A DNA stretch of 64,000 bases from an uncultured SAR86 cluster bacterium (GTDB taxonomy: Bacteria > Pseudomonadota > Gammaproteobacteria > Magnimaribacterales > AG-339-G14): the NCBI GenBank assembly GCA_902625415.1, contig CACOBG010000001.1, forward strand, positions 236,990-300,989, read 5' to 3'. The notes under the pieces are model-generated. The model saw only the letters and a list, made by a program, of their open reading frames with translations. It made no database searches and was not told the origin of the DNA. Both the position numbers and the translations under genes were made by a program. The first letter of the stretch is position 1. Each line of letters starts with the position of its first letter. Below, piece after piece: positions 38,626 to 49,834 of the stretch.

Positions 38626-39852
38626 ATGAATTTTGAACATACTCCAAGAGTTAAAGAATTGATCAATGAGGTCTCTAACTTCATGGATGAAAATATCTAT
38701 CCTGCCGAAGAGATATATGCGAATGAAATGAAAGCTTTTCGAGAGAGCGGTAATCCTTGGCAAGTTCCCAATGTCATAGAAGAATTAAAGCTAAAGGCAA
38801 AAGAACAAGGTTTATGGAATTTTTTCTTACCTGAAAGTGAAAGTGGTTTTGGCTTAACCAATTTGGAATATGCTCCTCTAGCAGAGATCATGGGCAAAGT
38901 GAGCTTTGCCTCAGAAGTCTTTAATTGTTCTGCGCCAGATACTGGAAATATGGAGGTTTTAGATAAGTTTGGTTCTGACTTTCAAAAAGAAAAATGGTTA
39001 CAACCTCTTTTAGAGGGCGAAATCAGATCGGCTTTTGCCATGACGGAACCAAAAGTAGCTTCTTCCGATGCTACCAATATAGAAAGTAAGATCGAAGAGG
39101 ATGGGGATGAATATGTAATCAATGGAGAAAAATGGTGGACTTCTGGGTTTGGCAGGCCTGATTGCAAAGTCATGATTTTTATGGGAGTCACCAACCCAGA
39201 TAGTCCTAAACACCAAAGACAATCTCAAATACTTATTCCTACTGATGTTGAAGGAATTGAAAATCTAAGAATGCTTACCGTGTATGGCGCTGATCATGCA
39301 CCAAATGGACATGCTCATCTAAAATTTAAAGATGTGAGGGTCCCTAAAGAAAATTTAATTTTAGGAGAAGGCAGAGGTTTTGAAATAGCCCAAGGAAGAC
39401 TTGGCCCAGGCAGAATTCATCACTGCATGAGAATTATAGGAGTTGCAGAAAGAGCATTAGATTTGCTCTGCAAACGCTCTCTCAATAGAAAAGCCTTTGG
39501 TAAGCCTTTAGCTGAGCTGGGTGGAAATTACGATGTTATAGCTGACTGCAGAATAGAGATAGAGATGTGTAGATTGATGACTCTTAAAGCAGCTCATATG
39601 ATGGATACAGCTGGAAATAAAATCGCAAAAAGTGAAATTGCCCAAATAAAAGTTGCCATTCCTTTAATGGCAACTAGAGTTATTGATAAAGCCATCCAAA
39701 TTCATGGCGGAGCAGGTGTTTCTCAGGATACACCTTTAGCTAGCTTATACGCTTCTGTAAGATATTTAAGAATTGGTGACGGTCCAGATGAAGTCCACAG
39801 AAGAACTGTAGCTCGATATGAGCTTGGAAAACACCAAAATTCTTTAATATAA
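38626..39852 (+). CDS. Acyl-CoA dehydrogenase family protein
   Basis: [58 protein letters not shown]; start at MNFEHTPRV. Confidence 0.92.
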   Translation: MNFEHTPRVKELINEVSNFMDENIYPAEEIYANEMKAFRESGNPWQVPNVIEELKLKAKEQGLWNFFLPESESGFGLTNLEYAPLAEIMGKVSFASEVFNCSAPDTGNMEVLDKFGSDFQKEKWLQPLLEGEIRSAFAMTEPKVASSDATNIESKIEEDGDEYVINGEKWWTSGFGRPDCKVMIFMGVTNPDSPKHQRQSQILIPTDVEGIENLRMLTVYGADHAPNGHAHLKFKDVRVPKENLILGEGRGFEIAQGRLGPGRIHHCMRIIGVAERALDLLCKRSLNRKAFGKPLAELGGNYDVIADCRIEIEMCRLMTLKAAHMMDTAGNKIAKSEIAQIKVAIPLMATRVIDKAIQIHGGAGVSQDTPLASLYASVRYLRIGDGPDEVHRRTVARYELGKHQNSLI

Positions 39853-39860
39853 TAACTTTC

Positions 39861-40391
39861 ATGCTTAATTACCAAGAAAAGTCTTGCGAACTGACTTTGA
39901 AAGAAGGTATTGAAGAATATCGTCAATATTTGATAGCAAATGATCGCCATGTTTTGGGTGAAAATTGCTCAGAAGACGAAAAATTCAATATCTTATGTCA
40001 CGATGCAACTCATGTTATTTTTGGTTTGGATACTTCTTTGGAGGAAGAAGCGATGCTTGATTGCTGGATTTTTTTTGGTGGAGATTACTTTAAAGTTACC
40101 AAAGAATACTATAAAGGATCCTTAGATATAAAAGAAACAAATGAAAAAGTTTTTGCGCTTGTTAAGGAAGTTGGATATTTAAAATACACATATCTGTACT
40201 TAAGAGTGATGTTCCAAAAATGGCCAAAGATTTTTTTCAGAACGAGAAAGATGAAAAAATGGTCTTATTTTTTTCCTGCAGATTTTCTTGAAAAGAAAAT
40301 CTCAGATCTTCGAAAGGAATTCAATATAGAAATACTTTCTTCTGAAGAAAGAAAAATGAAGAAAGTTATTTGGCAAAGAGCTATTTCTTGA
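39861..40391 (+). CDS. Coq4-like protein
   Basis: HDATHVIFGLDTSLEEEAMLDCWIFF satisfies HDxxHx11E; 176 aa. Confidence 0.65.
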   Translation: MLNYQEKSCELTLKEGIEEYRQYLIANDRHVLGENCSEDEKFNILCHDATHVIFGLDTSLEEEAMLDCWIFFGGDYFKVTKEYYKGSLDIKETNEKVFALVKEVGYLKYTYLYLRVMFQKWPKIFFRTRKMKKWSYFFPADFLEKKISDLRKEFNIEILSSEERKMKKVIWQRAIS

Positions 40392-40403
40392 TTTATTCAA
40401 ACT

Positions 40404-40480
<77 letters not shown>

Positions 40481-40507
40481 TTATGTTTTTAATCATTCTG
40501 AATGAAC

Positions 40508-42289
40508 TTATTCGTCTAAGAAAGTTTTGAGATGTCCCGATCTTGAAGGGTGTCTGAGTTTTCTCAAAGCTTTAGCTTCAATCTGTCTGATTCTTTCTCT
40601 AGTCACGTCAAATTGTTTGCCAACTTCTTCTAATGTGTGATCAGTATTCATACCAATCCCAAATCTCATTCTTAAAACTTTAGCCTCTCTGGCCGTTAGG
40701 CTGGATAAGACACCGTCAGTAGCATCATGGAGATTATTTTCTGTAGCTGCATCAATTGGAGAATCTTGTAAGGGATCTTCAATGAAATCACCTAAAGTGG
40801 TGTCGTCCTCATCCCCTATTGGAGTTTCAGTAGAAATAGGTTCTTTAGCGATTTTTAAAACTTTTCTTATTTTTTCTTCTGGCATATCCATCTTTTCAGA
40901 AAGTTCTTCTGGCGTTGGTTCCTTACCATGTTCTTGAAGCATTTGACGAGAAATTCTATTCAGTTTGTTGATAGTCTCAATCATGTGAACAGGAATACGA
41001 ATGGTTCTTGCTTGATCGGCGATCGATCTTGTAATCGCTTGTCTAATCCACCAGGTTGCATAGGTTGAAAACTTGTATCCCCTCCTGTATTCAAATTTAT
41101 CAACTGCTTTCATCAAACCAATATTTCCTTCTTGAATGAGATCTAAAAATTGCAGGCCCCTATTTGTATATTTTTTTGCGATTGAAATAACAAGTCTTAA
41201 GTTTGCTTCAATCATGTCTTTTTTTGCTCTTCTAATTTTGGTCTCGCCCTTTGCCATTTTTGAAGTTATATCTTTTAACTCTTGGACATCCATACCGACA
41301 TTTTCGGTAAGAGATAAAATTCTTTTTTGGATGTTATTGACATCGGGTTTTACATCTTTAAGCAGCTTTGCGTAATTTTTCTTGGAACGGATAGTGCTAT
41401 CAAGAAACTTAAGATTCGTTTGGTTATCTCTAAAGATTTCTAAAAAGTCTTTTCTTGGCATGTTGCAATCTTGTGTACAAATATCATAAATTTCTCTTTC
41501 AGAGTCTCTGATTGCTTTTGCCAGAGCTCTAGCTGTAAGAGATATAGTTTCGAATCTTTTTGGTGACAACTTAAGAAATTTAAAAAGTTCACCTAATTTA
41601 TCAAGATCTTTTTGAGCTTTATCGTTAGCTCTGCCGGACGAAGCAATGGTTTTTTGTGACTTGTTGTATTGCCTTTTGATGGAAGAGAATCTTTTGGCAA
41701 GTTCTTCCATATTGATACCCACTTCTTCTTCTTCATCATCCGCTTCAGCTGATACTTCTTCTGTTGAAGGCGGAAGATCTTCTTCCTCGTCCATAAAACC
41801 AACTACTAAATCTGTGATTCTTTTGTCTTCTTTTTTGATTAATTCATATTCCAATAAAACATCTTCAATGATTCCTGGATAAAAAGCGCAAGCATGAAGA
41901 AGATCTCTTGCGCCTTCTTCAATACGCTTTGCGATTGCGATCTCACCTTCTCGTGTTAACAAGTCAACAGAGCCCATTTCTCTCATGTAGAGCCTTACAG
42001 GATCGGTAGTTCTGCCAACTTCCGACTCAATGGTACCCATTTCGTTTTCAGTAGGAGTTTCAGGAGTTTCTTGGTTTGCAGGAGAAAAATTAGAACCTTC
42101 TTCTGGAGCCTCTTCTAAAACTTGAAGACCCAAATCGTTTATTATCTGGATAACTTCATCCAGCTGATCTGGATCAGAAACTTCATCGGGTAAGTAGTCG
42201 TTTATGTCAGCAAAGGTGATGTATCCCTGTTCTCTGCCTTTTTCAATGAGCTCTCTCAGCCCACTATTCTCTAAATCGTCATCAATCAT
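40508..42289 (-). CDS. rpoD: RNA polymerase sigma factor RpoD
   Basis: Region 2-4 motifs: [76 protein letters not shown]. Confidence 0.98.
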   Translation of the reverse strand: MIDDDLENSGLRELIEKGREQGYITFADINDYLPDEVSDPDQLDEVIQIINDLGLQVLEEAPEEGSNFSPANQETPETPTENEMGTIESEVGRTTDPVRLYMREMGSVDLLTREGEIAIAKRIEEGARDLLHACAFYPGIIEDVLLEYELIKKEDKRITDLVVGFMDEEEDLPPSTEEVSAEADDEEEEVGINMEELAKRFSSIKRQYNKSQKTIASSGRANDKAQKDLDKLGELFKFLKLSPKRFETISLTARALAKAIRDSEREIYDICTQDCNMPRKDFLEIFRDNQTNLKFLDSTIRSKKNYAKLLKDVKPDVNNIQKRILSLTENVGMDVQELKDITSKMAKGETKIRRAKKDMIEANLRLVISIAKKYTNRGLQFLDLIQEGNIGLMKAVDKFEYRRGYKFSTYATWWIRQAITRSIADQARTIRIPVHMIETINKLNRISRQMLQEHGKEPTPEELSEKMDMPEEKIRKVLKIAKEPISTETPIGDEDDTTLGDFIEDPLQDSPIDAATENNLHDATDGVLSSLTAREAKVLRMRFGIGMNTDHTLEEVGKQFDVTRERIRQIEAKALRKLRHPSRSGHLKTFLDE

Positions 42290-42347
42290 ATTTTGGGAAG
42301 TTGATTATATATAAGTTTGAAAGTCTTAACTATTAAATTTTTAATAA

Positions 42348-44120
42348 TTAGAGCTTTTTAAATAAGGATAGTTCGTCCTCAGTAAGTTTTTCAAATTTAG
42401 AAGTAAGAAGTTTTTTAAGCTCTATTTTTTCTTTGGAATCTAACTCATTTTTTTCATACTTTATCTTTAATTTTTCCAAAAGATTGTCTCCTTGATTTCT
42501 TTCAATGTAATCAACTGCCTGTTTGATGAACTTCAAACCCTCATCAGGACTGATGAGGTTTTGATCGTTTGATAGATCAATCAAAATGTTTTTTTGCTCA
42601 GGAAACTCTTGAATAATCATAGGAAAAGATACATCTGATTTGGCTCTTAAAAAGGAAATTAAGGGACTAATTAAGAATTCATTATTATCTATAAAATAAT
42701 CCAAGTATTCAGATTTAGCTAAATCTGGATTATGAATTATGCATTTTAGTAAGCTCTTAGTTACCTTACTCAGATCCATTTCCACGTCCTCTGTTTGAGA
42801 ATGTTTTTTAGCTTCTGGTTTTGTTGGTGAAACCTCACTGAGATCAATATCCATTTTTTTTGAAAACTCATTGATCAGAATACTTTTAAAGTTGCCTTCT
42901 TGCATGGGCTTAACTAGAGAAACAAACTCTTTGGATGCTGCAGCCTTACCTTCTAAAGAGGTATCATGTTTTTCTAGAATGATTTCAAATAAATAGTCAG
43001 AAAGATTTGTTGCACTGTTAATTAGTTTAGGTAATTCGTCTTTTCCTTTTTCTAACAGCAGGCTTGCTGGGTCATGATTATCTGGTAAGAATAAAAACTT
43101 AACTCTTTTGCCATCTTTCACAACCGGAATAGCTATTTCGAGTGCTAATTTTGAGGCATTTCTTCCTGCCTCATCTCCATCAAAACAAAATATAACTTCA
43201 TCTGTCTTTTGAAAAAGTGTTTCTAAATGAAATTTATTAGTCGCTATTCCCAATGTTGCAACTGCAATGGGTAAATCAAAACTAAAACAAGCCAAAACAT
43301 CCATATATCCTTCCACTACTAAGACCTGACTTGGTCTTGAGCTTCTTTCTAAAACATTTGGAAGTCCATATAGTTCTCTGCTTTTTTTGAAAACTTCGGA
43401 TTCTGGAGTATTCAGGTATTTGGGTTGATCTTGATCATCTAAGACTCTGCCTCCAAACCCAACAACTTTGTTTCTTCTTGAGACAATAGGAAAAATCAAT
43501 CTGTTTCTGAAAACATCATACTTTCTTTCATTTTTTGCAATTTTAAAAAGCTTAGAAGATTCCTTGGCTTCAATCTTTTTGGATTCAAAATGTTTTACAA
43601 GATTATCCCAGCCTTCCAAACTTAAACCTAATTCAAATTCCTTTGAGATTTCTTCTGAAATGCCTCTTTCCTTCAAATAAGATCTTATGTGTTCTCCTTC
43701 CTTTGGCTTAAGAAGATTATTCTTATAAAAGTTTTTAGCCTCATCATTAAAACGAAATAATTCATCAAATTTTTCCCTATCGTAGTTTGATTTGGTCCTT
43801 GGGATTTCCAAACCAAGGTTTTTCGCTAAAATTTCCACAGCTCCAACAAAATCTTTTGACTGATAATTCATCAAAAAACCAATAGCATTTCCTGAAGCTC
43901 TACATTTAAAACAATAATAAAACTGCTTTTGATCACTAACACTAAATGATGGGTTGCTACCATCATCACAAAAAGGACACTGTGCCCAATGATCTTTGCC
44001 TTTTCTTTTTAAAGGAACATAAGAATCAACTAGAGAGACAATATCTGAATCCTCTAAAACTTTTTGAATAAAATCTTCAGGAATAAAATCAGACATTTTT
44101 ACTTTTTTTCTCTTAACCAA
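42348..44120 (-). CDS. dnaG: DNA primase
   Basis: Zn finger CPFCDDGSNPSFSV...YYCFKCRASGNAI; VVEGYMDVLA; FCFDGDEAGRNA. Confidence 0.97.
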   Translation of the reverse strand: MVKRKKVKMSDFIPEDFIQKVLEDSDIVSLVDSYVPLKRKGKDHWAQCPFCDDGSNPSFSVSDQKQFYYCFKCRASGNAIGFLMNYQSKDFVGAVEILAKNLGLEIPRTKSNYDREKFDELFRFNDEAKNFYKNNLLKPKEGEHIRSYLKERGISEEISKEFELGLSLEGWDNLVKHFESKKIEAKESSKLFKIAKNERKYDVFRNRLIFPIVSRRNKVVGFGGRVLDDQDQPKYLNTPESEVFKKSRELYGLPNVLERSSRPSQVLVVEGYMDVLACFSFDLPIAVATLGIATNKFHLETLFQKTDEVIFCFDGDEAGRNASKLALEIAIPVVKDGKRVKFLFLPDNHDPASLLLEKGKDELPKLINSATNLSDYLFEIILEKHDTSLEGKAAASKEFVSLVKPMQEGNFKSILINEFSKKMDIDLSEVSPTKPEAKKHSQTEDVEMDLSKVTKSLLKCIIHNPDLAKSEYLDYFIDNNEFLISPLISFLRAKSDVSFPMIIQEFPEQKNILIDLSNDQNLISPDEGLKFIKQAVDYIERNQGDNLLEKLKIKYEKNELDSKEKIELKKLLTSKFEKLTEDELSLFKKL

Positions 44121-44512
44121 GATTCCAAAATTACCTGCGCAGCTAAGGCATCAATTCCTGGATTAGGTTGTATCTTATTTTTTTTAATTATTTCGTTTTG
44201 CTCCTTTGCCTCAAAAGAAGACAATCTCTCATCATGAAGTTTACATTCTATGTTTAAAGATTTTTCAATTTTTTCCTTAAAACCTCTAACCTTTTTAGAC
44301 ATTTTACTTTCTGTATCGTCCATATTTATTGGGAGGCCTAAGATAATTAATTTTATTTCCCACTCGTTTATTAAATCTTGTATTTCTTGAAAGAGTTTTT
44401 TTTGATTTTTATAAATAATTGTTCCTTGGGTTGAGGAAGTAAGTGTAATGTCATTACCGATGGCATAACCGATATATTTTTGTCCATAATCTATGCCTAA
44501 GATGTTTGCCAT
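44099..44512 (-). CDS. ruvX: Holliday junction resolvase-like RuvX/YqgF
   Basis: ILGIDYGQKYIGYAIG; ILGLPINMDDTESKMS; DERLSSFEA. Confidence 0.92.
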   Translation of the reverse strand: MANILGIDYGQKYIGYAIGNDITLTSSTQGTIIYKNQKKLFQEIQDLINEWEIKLIILGLPINMDDTESKMSKKVRGFKEKIEKSLNIECKLHDERLSSFEAKEQNEIIKKNKIQPNPGIDALAAQVILESWLREKK

Positions 44513-45447
44513 TAAAAAGCTTTTTCTATCTGCTCAATTAAGTCCTTGGCGAGGTTTATGCCCTGTTGATCATACAATTCTCTAAAACAAGTAGGACTCG
44601 TAATATTTATTTCGGTCAGAAAAGATCCCAATATGTCTATGCCTGCAACCAAAATGCCGTTTTCGATTAATTTGGGTTTTATGGCATTTACAATCTCAAG
44701 ATCTCTATCATTCAATTCTCTTACTTCTGCCTTTCCTCCAGCAGCAAGATTTCCACGAAAATCATCTCCTTGAGGAATCCTGGTCACAGAAAAACCACAA
44801 TCTTCACCTGAAATTAGAATGACTCTTTTATCTCCTTCAAACACTTCAGGAATAAATTTTTGTATCATCATTTTTTCTTTTTTTTGATCGATCAACTCAA
44901 TAGTTTCAAGAAGGTCTATGTCTTCATGATGAAGTCTTTTAATGCCTTCCCCACCCATCAAACCTAAAGGTTTAATAACCACTTCGGAATTTTCATCAAT
45001 AAAATCTTTAATAATCTCTTTTGAAGAAGAAACTATGGTATCGGTAATTAAAGAGGGATAATCAAGAATTGCCAATTTTTCATTGTTATCTCTGAGAGCT
45101 TTTGGATTATTAAATACTTTGACTCCCAGTTTTGTAGCAGCTTCCAAAATATAAGTATTATTTATGAAGTCCATATCGAAAGGAGGATCTTGCCTCATCA
45201 ATATTGCATCAAAGAAATCTAAAGACGAGATGTAATTTTCTTTTTTTTCATACCAGCTAGATTCTTCATATTTAACTGAAATAGCAGAAAATTCTGCAAA
45301 AGGTTTCTCAGAATTAAAAAAAAGACAATTTGGCTCAATGTAAAAAATTTCATGCCCTTTTTCTTGAGCCTCAACCATCATAGCTAAAGTAGAATCTTTT
45401 TTATAAGAAATCTGAGAGATGGGATCCATTACAAAAGCTAGTTTCAT
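44512..45447 (-). CDS. gshB: Glutathione synthetase
   Basis: FVMDPISQISYKKDSTLAMM; MRQDPPFDMDFI; VIKPLGLMGGEGI; EINITSPTCFREL. Confidence 0.96.
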   Translation of the reverse strand: MKLAFVMDPISQISYKKDSTLAMMVEAQEKGHEIFYIEPNCLFFNSEKPFAEFSAISVKYEESSWYEKKENYISSLDFFDAILMRQDPPFDMDFINNTYILEAATKLGVKVFNNPKALRDNNEKLAILDYPSLITDTIVSSSKEIIKDFIDENSEVVIKPLGLMGGEGIKRLHHEDIDLLETIELIDQKKEKMMIQKFIPEVFEGDKRVILISGEDCGFSVTRIPQGDDFRGNLAAGGKAEVRELNDRDLEIVNAIKPKLIENGILVAGIDILGSFLTEINITSPTCFRELYDQQGINLAKDLIEQIEKAF

Positions 45448-45448
45448 T

Positions 45449-46150
45449 CTATTTGTTTAAAATTTTTAACATTGACAATAATACAGTAGGTACTGTTTCT
45501 GTTTTGATGACTAACTCTCCGAGAGAGATACCTTCTAAACCATTGGATTTCATTTTATCAATTTCCTTCGGAGAAAAGCCTCCTTCTGGTCCTATTGAAA
45601 AGTAAATTTCATCCAATTTTGACAAGGATTCAATATTTTTATTCTCTCCCGGATTTAGATAAAACTTATTCTCCGATGGTATTTCCATTTGCCATTCGTC
45701 TAAGGTCTTATGTCCAATTTGTGGCATCCAATTGTTTCCAGATTGTTCACAGGCTCCCATTACAACTTTTTTCCATCTTTTTATTTTTTTTTCTGAGGGT
45801 TTTTTCAAAAACTTTGATCTTTCGGATGATAAACAATCAACTCGATAAACTCCTAATTGAGTCACTTCATTTAAAATTTTTTCAAAGTTTTTTATTTCAG
45901 AAATACCTAATGAGATTTTTGGGAAGGATTTTTCTTGAATCTTTATCTCACCTGTTGAAAAAATTTCACAGGTTTTTTTGTTAATAAGGGAAATAGATGC
46001 CTCAAGGAATTGTCCTTTCGAATTAAATACTTCTATCTTGTCTCCTTCTCTTTTTTTTATAACTAAAAGGTGGTGAAAACTGTCTTTATCTAGTTTGTAA
46101 GTTTTGTTTTTTGTAAGTTCCTGATCGAGAAAAATTCGTGGTATTCTCAT
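45449..46150 (-). CDS. rsmE: 16S rRNA m3U1498 methyltransferase
   Basis: SLGISEIKNFEKILNEVTQLGV; IGPEGGFSPKEID; LGELVIKTETVPTVLLSML. Confidence 0.93.
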   Translation of the reverse strand: MRIPRIFLDQELTKNKTYKLDKDSFHHLLVIKKREGDKIEVFNSKGQFLEASISLINKKTCEIFSTGEIKIQEKSFPKISLGISEIKNFEKILNEVTQLGVYRVDCLSSERSKFLKKPSEKKIKRWKKVVMGACEQSGNNWMPQIGHKTLDEWQMEIPSENKFYLNPGENKNIESLSKLDEIYFSIGPEGGFSPKEIDKMKSNGLEGISLGELVIKTETVPTVLLSMLKILNK

Positions 46151-46191
46151 ACTTTTATCTTACTGCATATATTTAGCTTGTTTTTATTTAA

Positions 46192-46746
46192 ATGAAAATT
46201 TTTCTGATTAGACATGGTGAAGCTGCCCAATCTTGGGACCAATCAGCAGATCCAGGATTAAGCGAGCTTGGGAAAGAACAAGCACTAGAGTGCTTCAATA
46301 CTCTCGATGGAAATGAAAATCTCAATCAATTTAATTTAGTCTCCAGTCCACTGAAAAGAGCTCAAGAAACTAGTCTGCATTTCAAAAAAAACTTAGACAA
46401 GCAACTGTCCTTGAATGAGGCTTTCAGAGAAATCCCATCTCCAGGCATTTCTTTGTTAGAGCGCAAAAGTTGGTTACAAGAAGTTTTCAAAAAAAATATT
46501 AATGAATTGGAAAAGCCACAACAAATTTGGCAATCAAAAATTTTTTCTAATTTAAAAAGTTTTACCGAACCAACAATCATTTTCTCTCACTTCATGGTTA
46601 TAAATATTGTTGTAAGTACTTTAAAAGAAGATCCCAGAGTGGTTTCTTTCTATCCTGATAACTGCTCGATTACTGAAATAGAGAATAATGAAGGCAAACT
46701 AAATTTAATATCTACGGGAAATGAATTACAAACACACGTAAATTAA
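46192..46746 (+). CDS. Histidine phosphatase family protein (SixA-like)
   Basis: KIFLIRHGEAAQSWDQSADPGLSELGKEQA; SSPLKRAQET. Confidence 0.8.
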   Translation: MKIFLIRHGEAAQSWDQSADPGLSELGKEQALECFNTLDGNENLNQFNLVSSPLKRAQETSLHFKKNLDKQLSLNEAFREIPSPGISLLERKSWLQEVFKKNINELEKPQQIWQSKIFSNLKSFTEPTIIFSHFMVINIVVSTLKEDPRVVSFYPDNCSITEIENNEGKLNLISTGNELQTHVN

Positions 46747-47009
46747 TGAGAAGTAAAGATCAAAATAAAGAAGATAGAAAGTCGCTAAAATATCAAGTTG
46801 GATTAGCTCTAAGAAGATACTTCAAAGAATTAGATGGAAATAAAGCCACTAATGTTTTTGAAATGGTTATAAAAGAGGTGGAAAAACCAATGCTTGAAGA
46901 AGTGATGAGATTTTGTAACGGCAATAAATCCCAGGCTAGCAAAATATTAGGTATAAATAGAGTCACGCTCAGAACAAAACTAAAACAATACAATATAAAA
47001 AATGGCTAA
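46746..47009 (+). CDS. fis: Fis-family nucleoid-associated regulator
   Basis: C-terminal HTH MLEEVMRFCNGNKSQASKILGINRVTLRTKLKQYNI; upstream of purH-purD. Confidence 0.92.
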   Translation: MRSKDQNKEDRKSLKYQVGLALRRYFKELDGNKATNVFEMVIKEVEKPMLEEVMRFCNGNKSQASKILGINRVTLRTKLKQYNIKNG

Positions 47010-48564
47010 AAATCGTAAAATCAAAATCAAACGAGCTCTCGTCAGTGTTTCTGATAAAACCGGCATTGTAGATTTTGCAAAAAAACTCCATAACTTGAAT
47101 ATAGAAATCATATCGACGGGAGGGACAGAAAAATTATTGAGAAAAAATAAAATTCCAGTAGTTCCTGCTGAAAAATTTTCAGGTTCGCCTGAAATGATGG
47201 GTGGCAGAGTTAAAACTTTGGTTCCACAAATTCATGGTGGAATTCTTTCTCGCCGAAAAGAAGATAAAGACGAAATAAAAAAATATGCTATCAAAGAAAT
47301 TGATCTGGTAGTTGTAAATCTCTACCCGTTTGAAGAAACAATAAAAAAACCTAACATTAAATTGGACGAAGCAATAGAAAATATTGATATTGGAGGCCCA
47401 ACAATGTTGAGATCAGCAGCTAAAAACTTCTTTCATGTCGCTGTAGTTTCTTCTCCAAATCTTTATGATTCATTTATCGCAGACTTACAGAATGAAAGTG
47501 GTAAGTGTTCATTTGAAACTCGAAGAAAACTGTCTTTGAAAGCTTTTGAACATGTAGCAAATTATGATATTGCAATTGCAAACTTTTTATCAACCTATGA
47601 TGACGAGGTACCAGAAAACTTTTTTACCAGTCATAAATTAAAACAAGTGTTACGGTATGGAGAAAACCCTCATCAGGAAGCAAATTTTTATATAAATTCT
47701 GGGTCTGAAGGAGCAGGCATCACTTCAGCAGAACAAGTTCAAGGAAAAGAACTTTCTTACAATAATATTGCAGATACCGATGCAGCCATTGAATGCGTTT
47801 CAAATTTTGAAAAACCCTCTTGTGTCATTGTCAAACATGCAAATCCCTGCGGCGTAGCTTCTGCAAAGACATTGTTAGAAGCGTATGAGAAAGCTTTTTC
47901 TTGTGATGAAACCTCTGCATTTGGCGGCATTATTGCTCTTAATAAAACACTTGATAAATATACTGCGAAAAAAATTATCGATAATCAATTTGTTGAAGTT
48001 ATAGCTGCACCAGCCATTAATCCTGCTGCAAAAAAAATAATAGCCACCAAAAAAAATGTACGCCTTTTATTGGTTAAAGAATTATTTCAAAAACCAACCG
48101 GATTTAAAACCTTAACTATGAATCAAGGTATTCTGGTTCAAAATGTTGATGATGGTGTGGTATCAAAAAAAGATCTCAAAGTAGTAACTAAGAAAAAACC
48201 AACTTCCAAACAAGTCAATGATGCTTTATTTGCTTGGCGTGTAGGAAAATATGTCAAATCCAATGCAATTGTTTATGCGAAAAATAATATGACTCTTGGT
48301 ATAGGAGCGGGTCAAATGAGCAGAATTGATAGTGCTGAAATTGCCGTTAGTAAAGCCAAAAAAGCAGGTTTTAATCTTAAAGGAGCTACTATGGCTTCGG
48401 ATGCGTTTTTTCCATTTAGAGATAGCATTGACGAAGCTGCAAAGAATGGAATCCAATGTGTGATTCAACCTGGTGGATCGATAAGAGATAAAGAAGTTAT
48501 TGCAGCAGCTAATGAAGCTAACATGATCATGTTTTTCACCAGCATGCGTCACTTCAGACATTGA
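47002..48564 (+). CDS. purH: Bifunctional AICAR transformylase/IMP cyclohydrolase
   Basis: KRALVSVSDKTGIVDFA; LRYGENPHQEA; KHANPCGVA; FFPFRDSIDEAA. Confidence 0.97.
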   Translation: MAKNRKIKIKRALVSVSDKTGIVDFAKKLHNLNIEIISTGGTEKLLRKNKIPVVPAEKFSGSPEMMGGRVKTLVPQIHGGILSRRKEDKDEIKKYAIKEIDLVVVNLYPFEETIKKPNIKLDEAIENIDIGGPTMLRSAAKNFFHVAVVSSPNLYDSFIADLQNESGKCSFETRRKLSLKAFEHVANYDIAIANFLSTYDDEVPENFFTSHKLKQVLRYGENPHQEANFYINSGSEGAGITSAEQVQGKELSYNNIADTDAAIECVSNFEKPSCVIVKHANPCGVASAKTLLEAYEKAFSCDETSAFGGIIALNKTLDKYTAKKIIDNQFVEVIAAPAINPAAKKIIATKKNVRLLLVKELFQKPTGFKTLTMNQGILVQNVDDGVVSKKDLKVVTKKKPTSKQVNDALFAWRVGKYVKSNAIVYAKNNMTLGIGAGQMSRIDSAEIAVSKAKKAGFNLKGATMASDAFFPFRDSIDEAAKNGIQCVIQPGGSIRDKEVIAAANEANMIMFFTSMRHFRH

Positions 48565-48565
48565 T

Positions 48566-49831
48566 ATGAGAGTTTTGGTAATAGGTTCTGGAGGAAGAGA
48601 ACACGCCTTTGTTTGGAAACTTGCTCAAAGCAATTTGTGTGAGAAAGTTTTTGTTGCTCCTGGAAATGCCGGTACTGCTGATGAGCCAAAAACAGAAAAC
48701 GTTGACTTAAGTGCCGAAGATTTAGATGGGCTACTGGATTTTGCAAAAAACAAAGAAATTGATCTTACTATTGTCGGTCCTGAGGCTCCTTTAGTCTTGG
48801 GTCTGATTGATTTATTTGAAAAAAATAATTTGCTCTGTTTAGGTCCTAATAAACTTGCTGCGCAAATGGAAGGCTCAAAGATTTTCATGAAAGATGTTTT
48901 AAGGAAAGGAAATATTCCTACTGCAACTTATGAAGTATTTTCAGATCCTGAGCCCGCAAGAGAATATTTAGAAACATGCGATATCCCAATTGTCCTCAAA
49001 GCAGACGGCCTTGCAGGTGGGAAAGGTGTAATCGTTGCTTTTTCTAGAGAAGAAGCCTTAGCAGCTTTGAACTCTTTAATGGTAGATAAAAAACTTGGTT
49101 CCGCTGGAGATAATCTTGTTATTGAAGAATTCCTTAAAGGCGAAGAAGCTAGTTTCATAGTTTTGTGTGATGGTGAAAACGTAATTCCTTTGGCAAGTTC
49201 TCAAGATCATAAACAAAGAGATGACGGTGACAAAGGGCCTAATACAGGTGGGATGGGAGCATATTCCCCTACTCCCTTAATTACTAAAGAACTGAACGAA
49301 GAAATTATGCAAGAAATAATTCTTCCTACTCTGGATGAATTAAAACGGAGAAACATAGAATATAAGGGTTTTTTGTATGCTGGTTTGATGATCGATGGCC
49401 AAAAAATTAAAGTCTTGGAATACAACTGTAGGTTTGGGGATCCAGAAACTCAACCGATATTAATGAGAATGAAAAGCGATTTTTTCAGCTTATGTTTAAA
49501 GGCTGCAAAACAAGAATTAAAGGGAGAACAAATCGAGTGGGATGAAAGATTTGCATTAGGTGTTGTAATGGCTTCAAAAGGCTATCCTGAGAAATATGAA
49601 ACTGGTTTTCCAATCTTGGGTATAAGAGAAGAGAATAAAACTACAAAGGTATTTCATTGTGGAACAAAGAAAGAAGGAGAAGAGATTCTTTCAAATGGCG
49701 GTCGGGTTCTTTGTGTTACTGGATTAGGAAATGATTTAGATACTGCTTTTGAAAAAGCTTACGAAGCTACTTTTAAAATTAGTTGGAGTGGCGCTTTTTA
49801 CAGAAAAGATATTGGAAAAAGGAATAAATAA
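48566..49831 (+). CDS. purD: Phosphoribosylamine-glycine ligase
   Basis: LVIGSGGREHAFVWKL; VLKADGLAGGKGVIV; GPNTGGMGAYSP; NCRFGDPETQ. Confidence 0.97.
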   Translation: MRVLVIGSGGREHAFVWKLAQSNLCEKVFVAPGNAGTADEPKTENVDLSAEDLDGLLDFAKNKEIDLTIVGPEAPLVLGLIDLFEKNNLLCLGPNKLAAQMEGSKIFMKDVLRKGNIPTATYEVFSDPEPAREYLETCDIPIVLKADGLAGGKGVIVAFSREEALAALNSLMVDKKLGSAGDNLVIEEFLKGEEASFIVLCDGENVIPLASSQDHKQRDDGDKGPNTGGMGAYSPTPLITKELNEEIMQEIILPTLDELKRRNIEYKGFLYAGLMIDGQKIKVLEYNCRFGDPETQPILMRMKSDFFSLCLKAAKQELKGEQIEWDERFALGVVMASKGYPEKYETGFPILGIREENKTTKVFHCGTKKEGEEILSNGGRVLCVTGLGNDLDTAFEKAYEATFKISWSGAFYRKDIGKRNK

Positions 49832-49834
49832 ATT

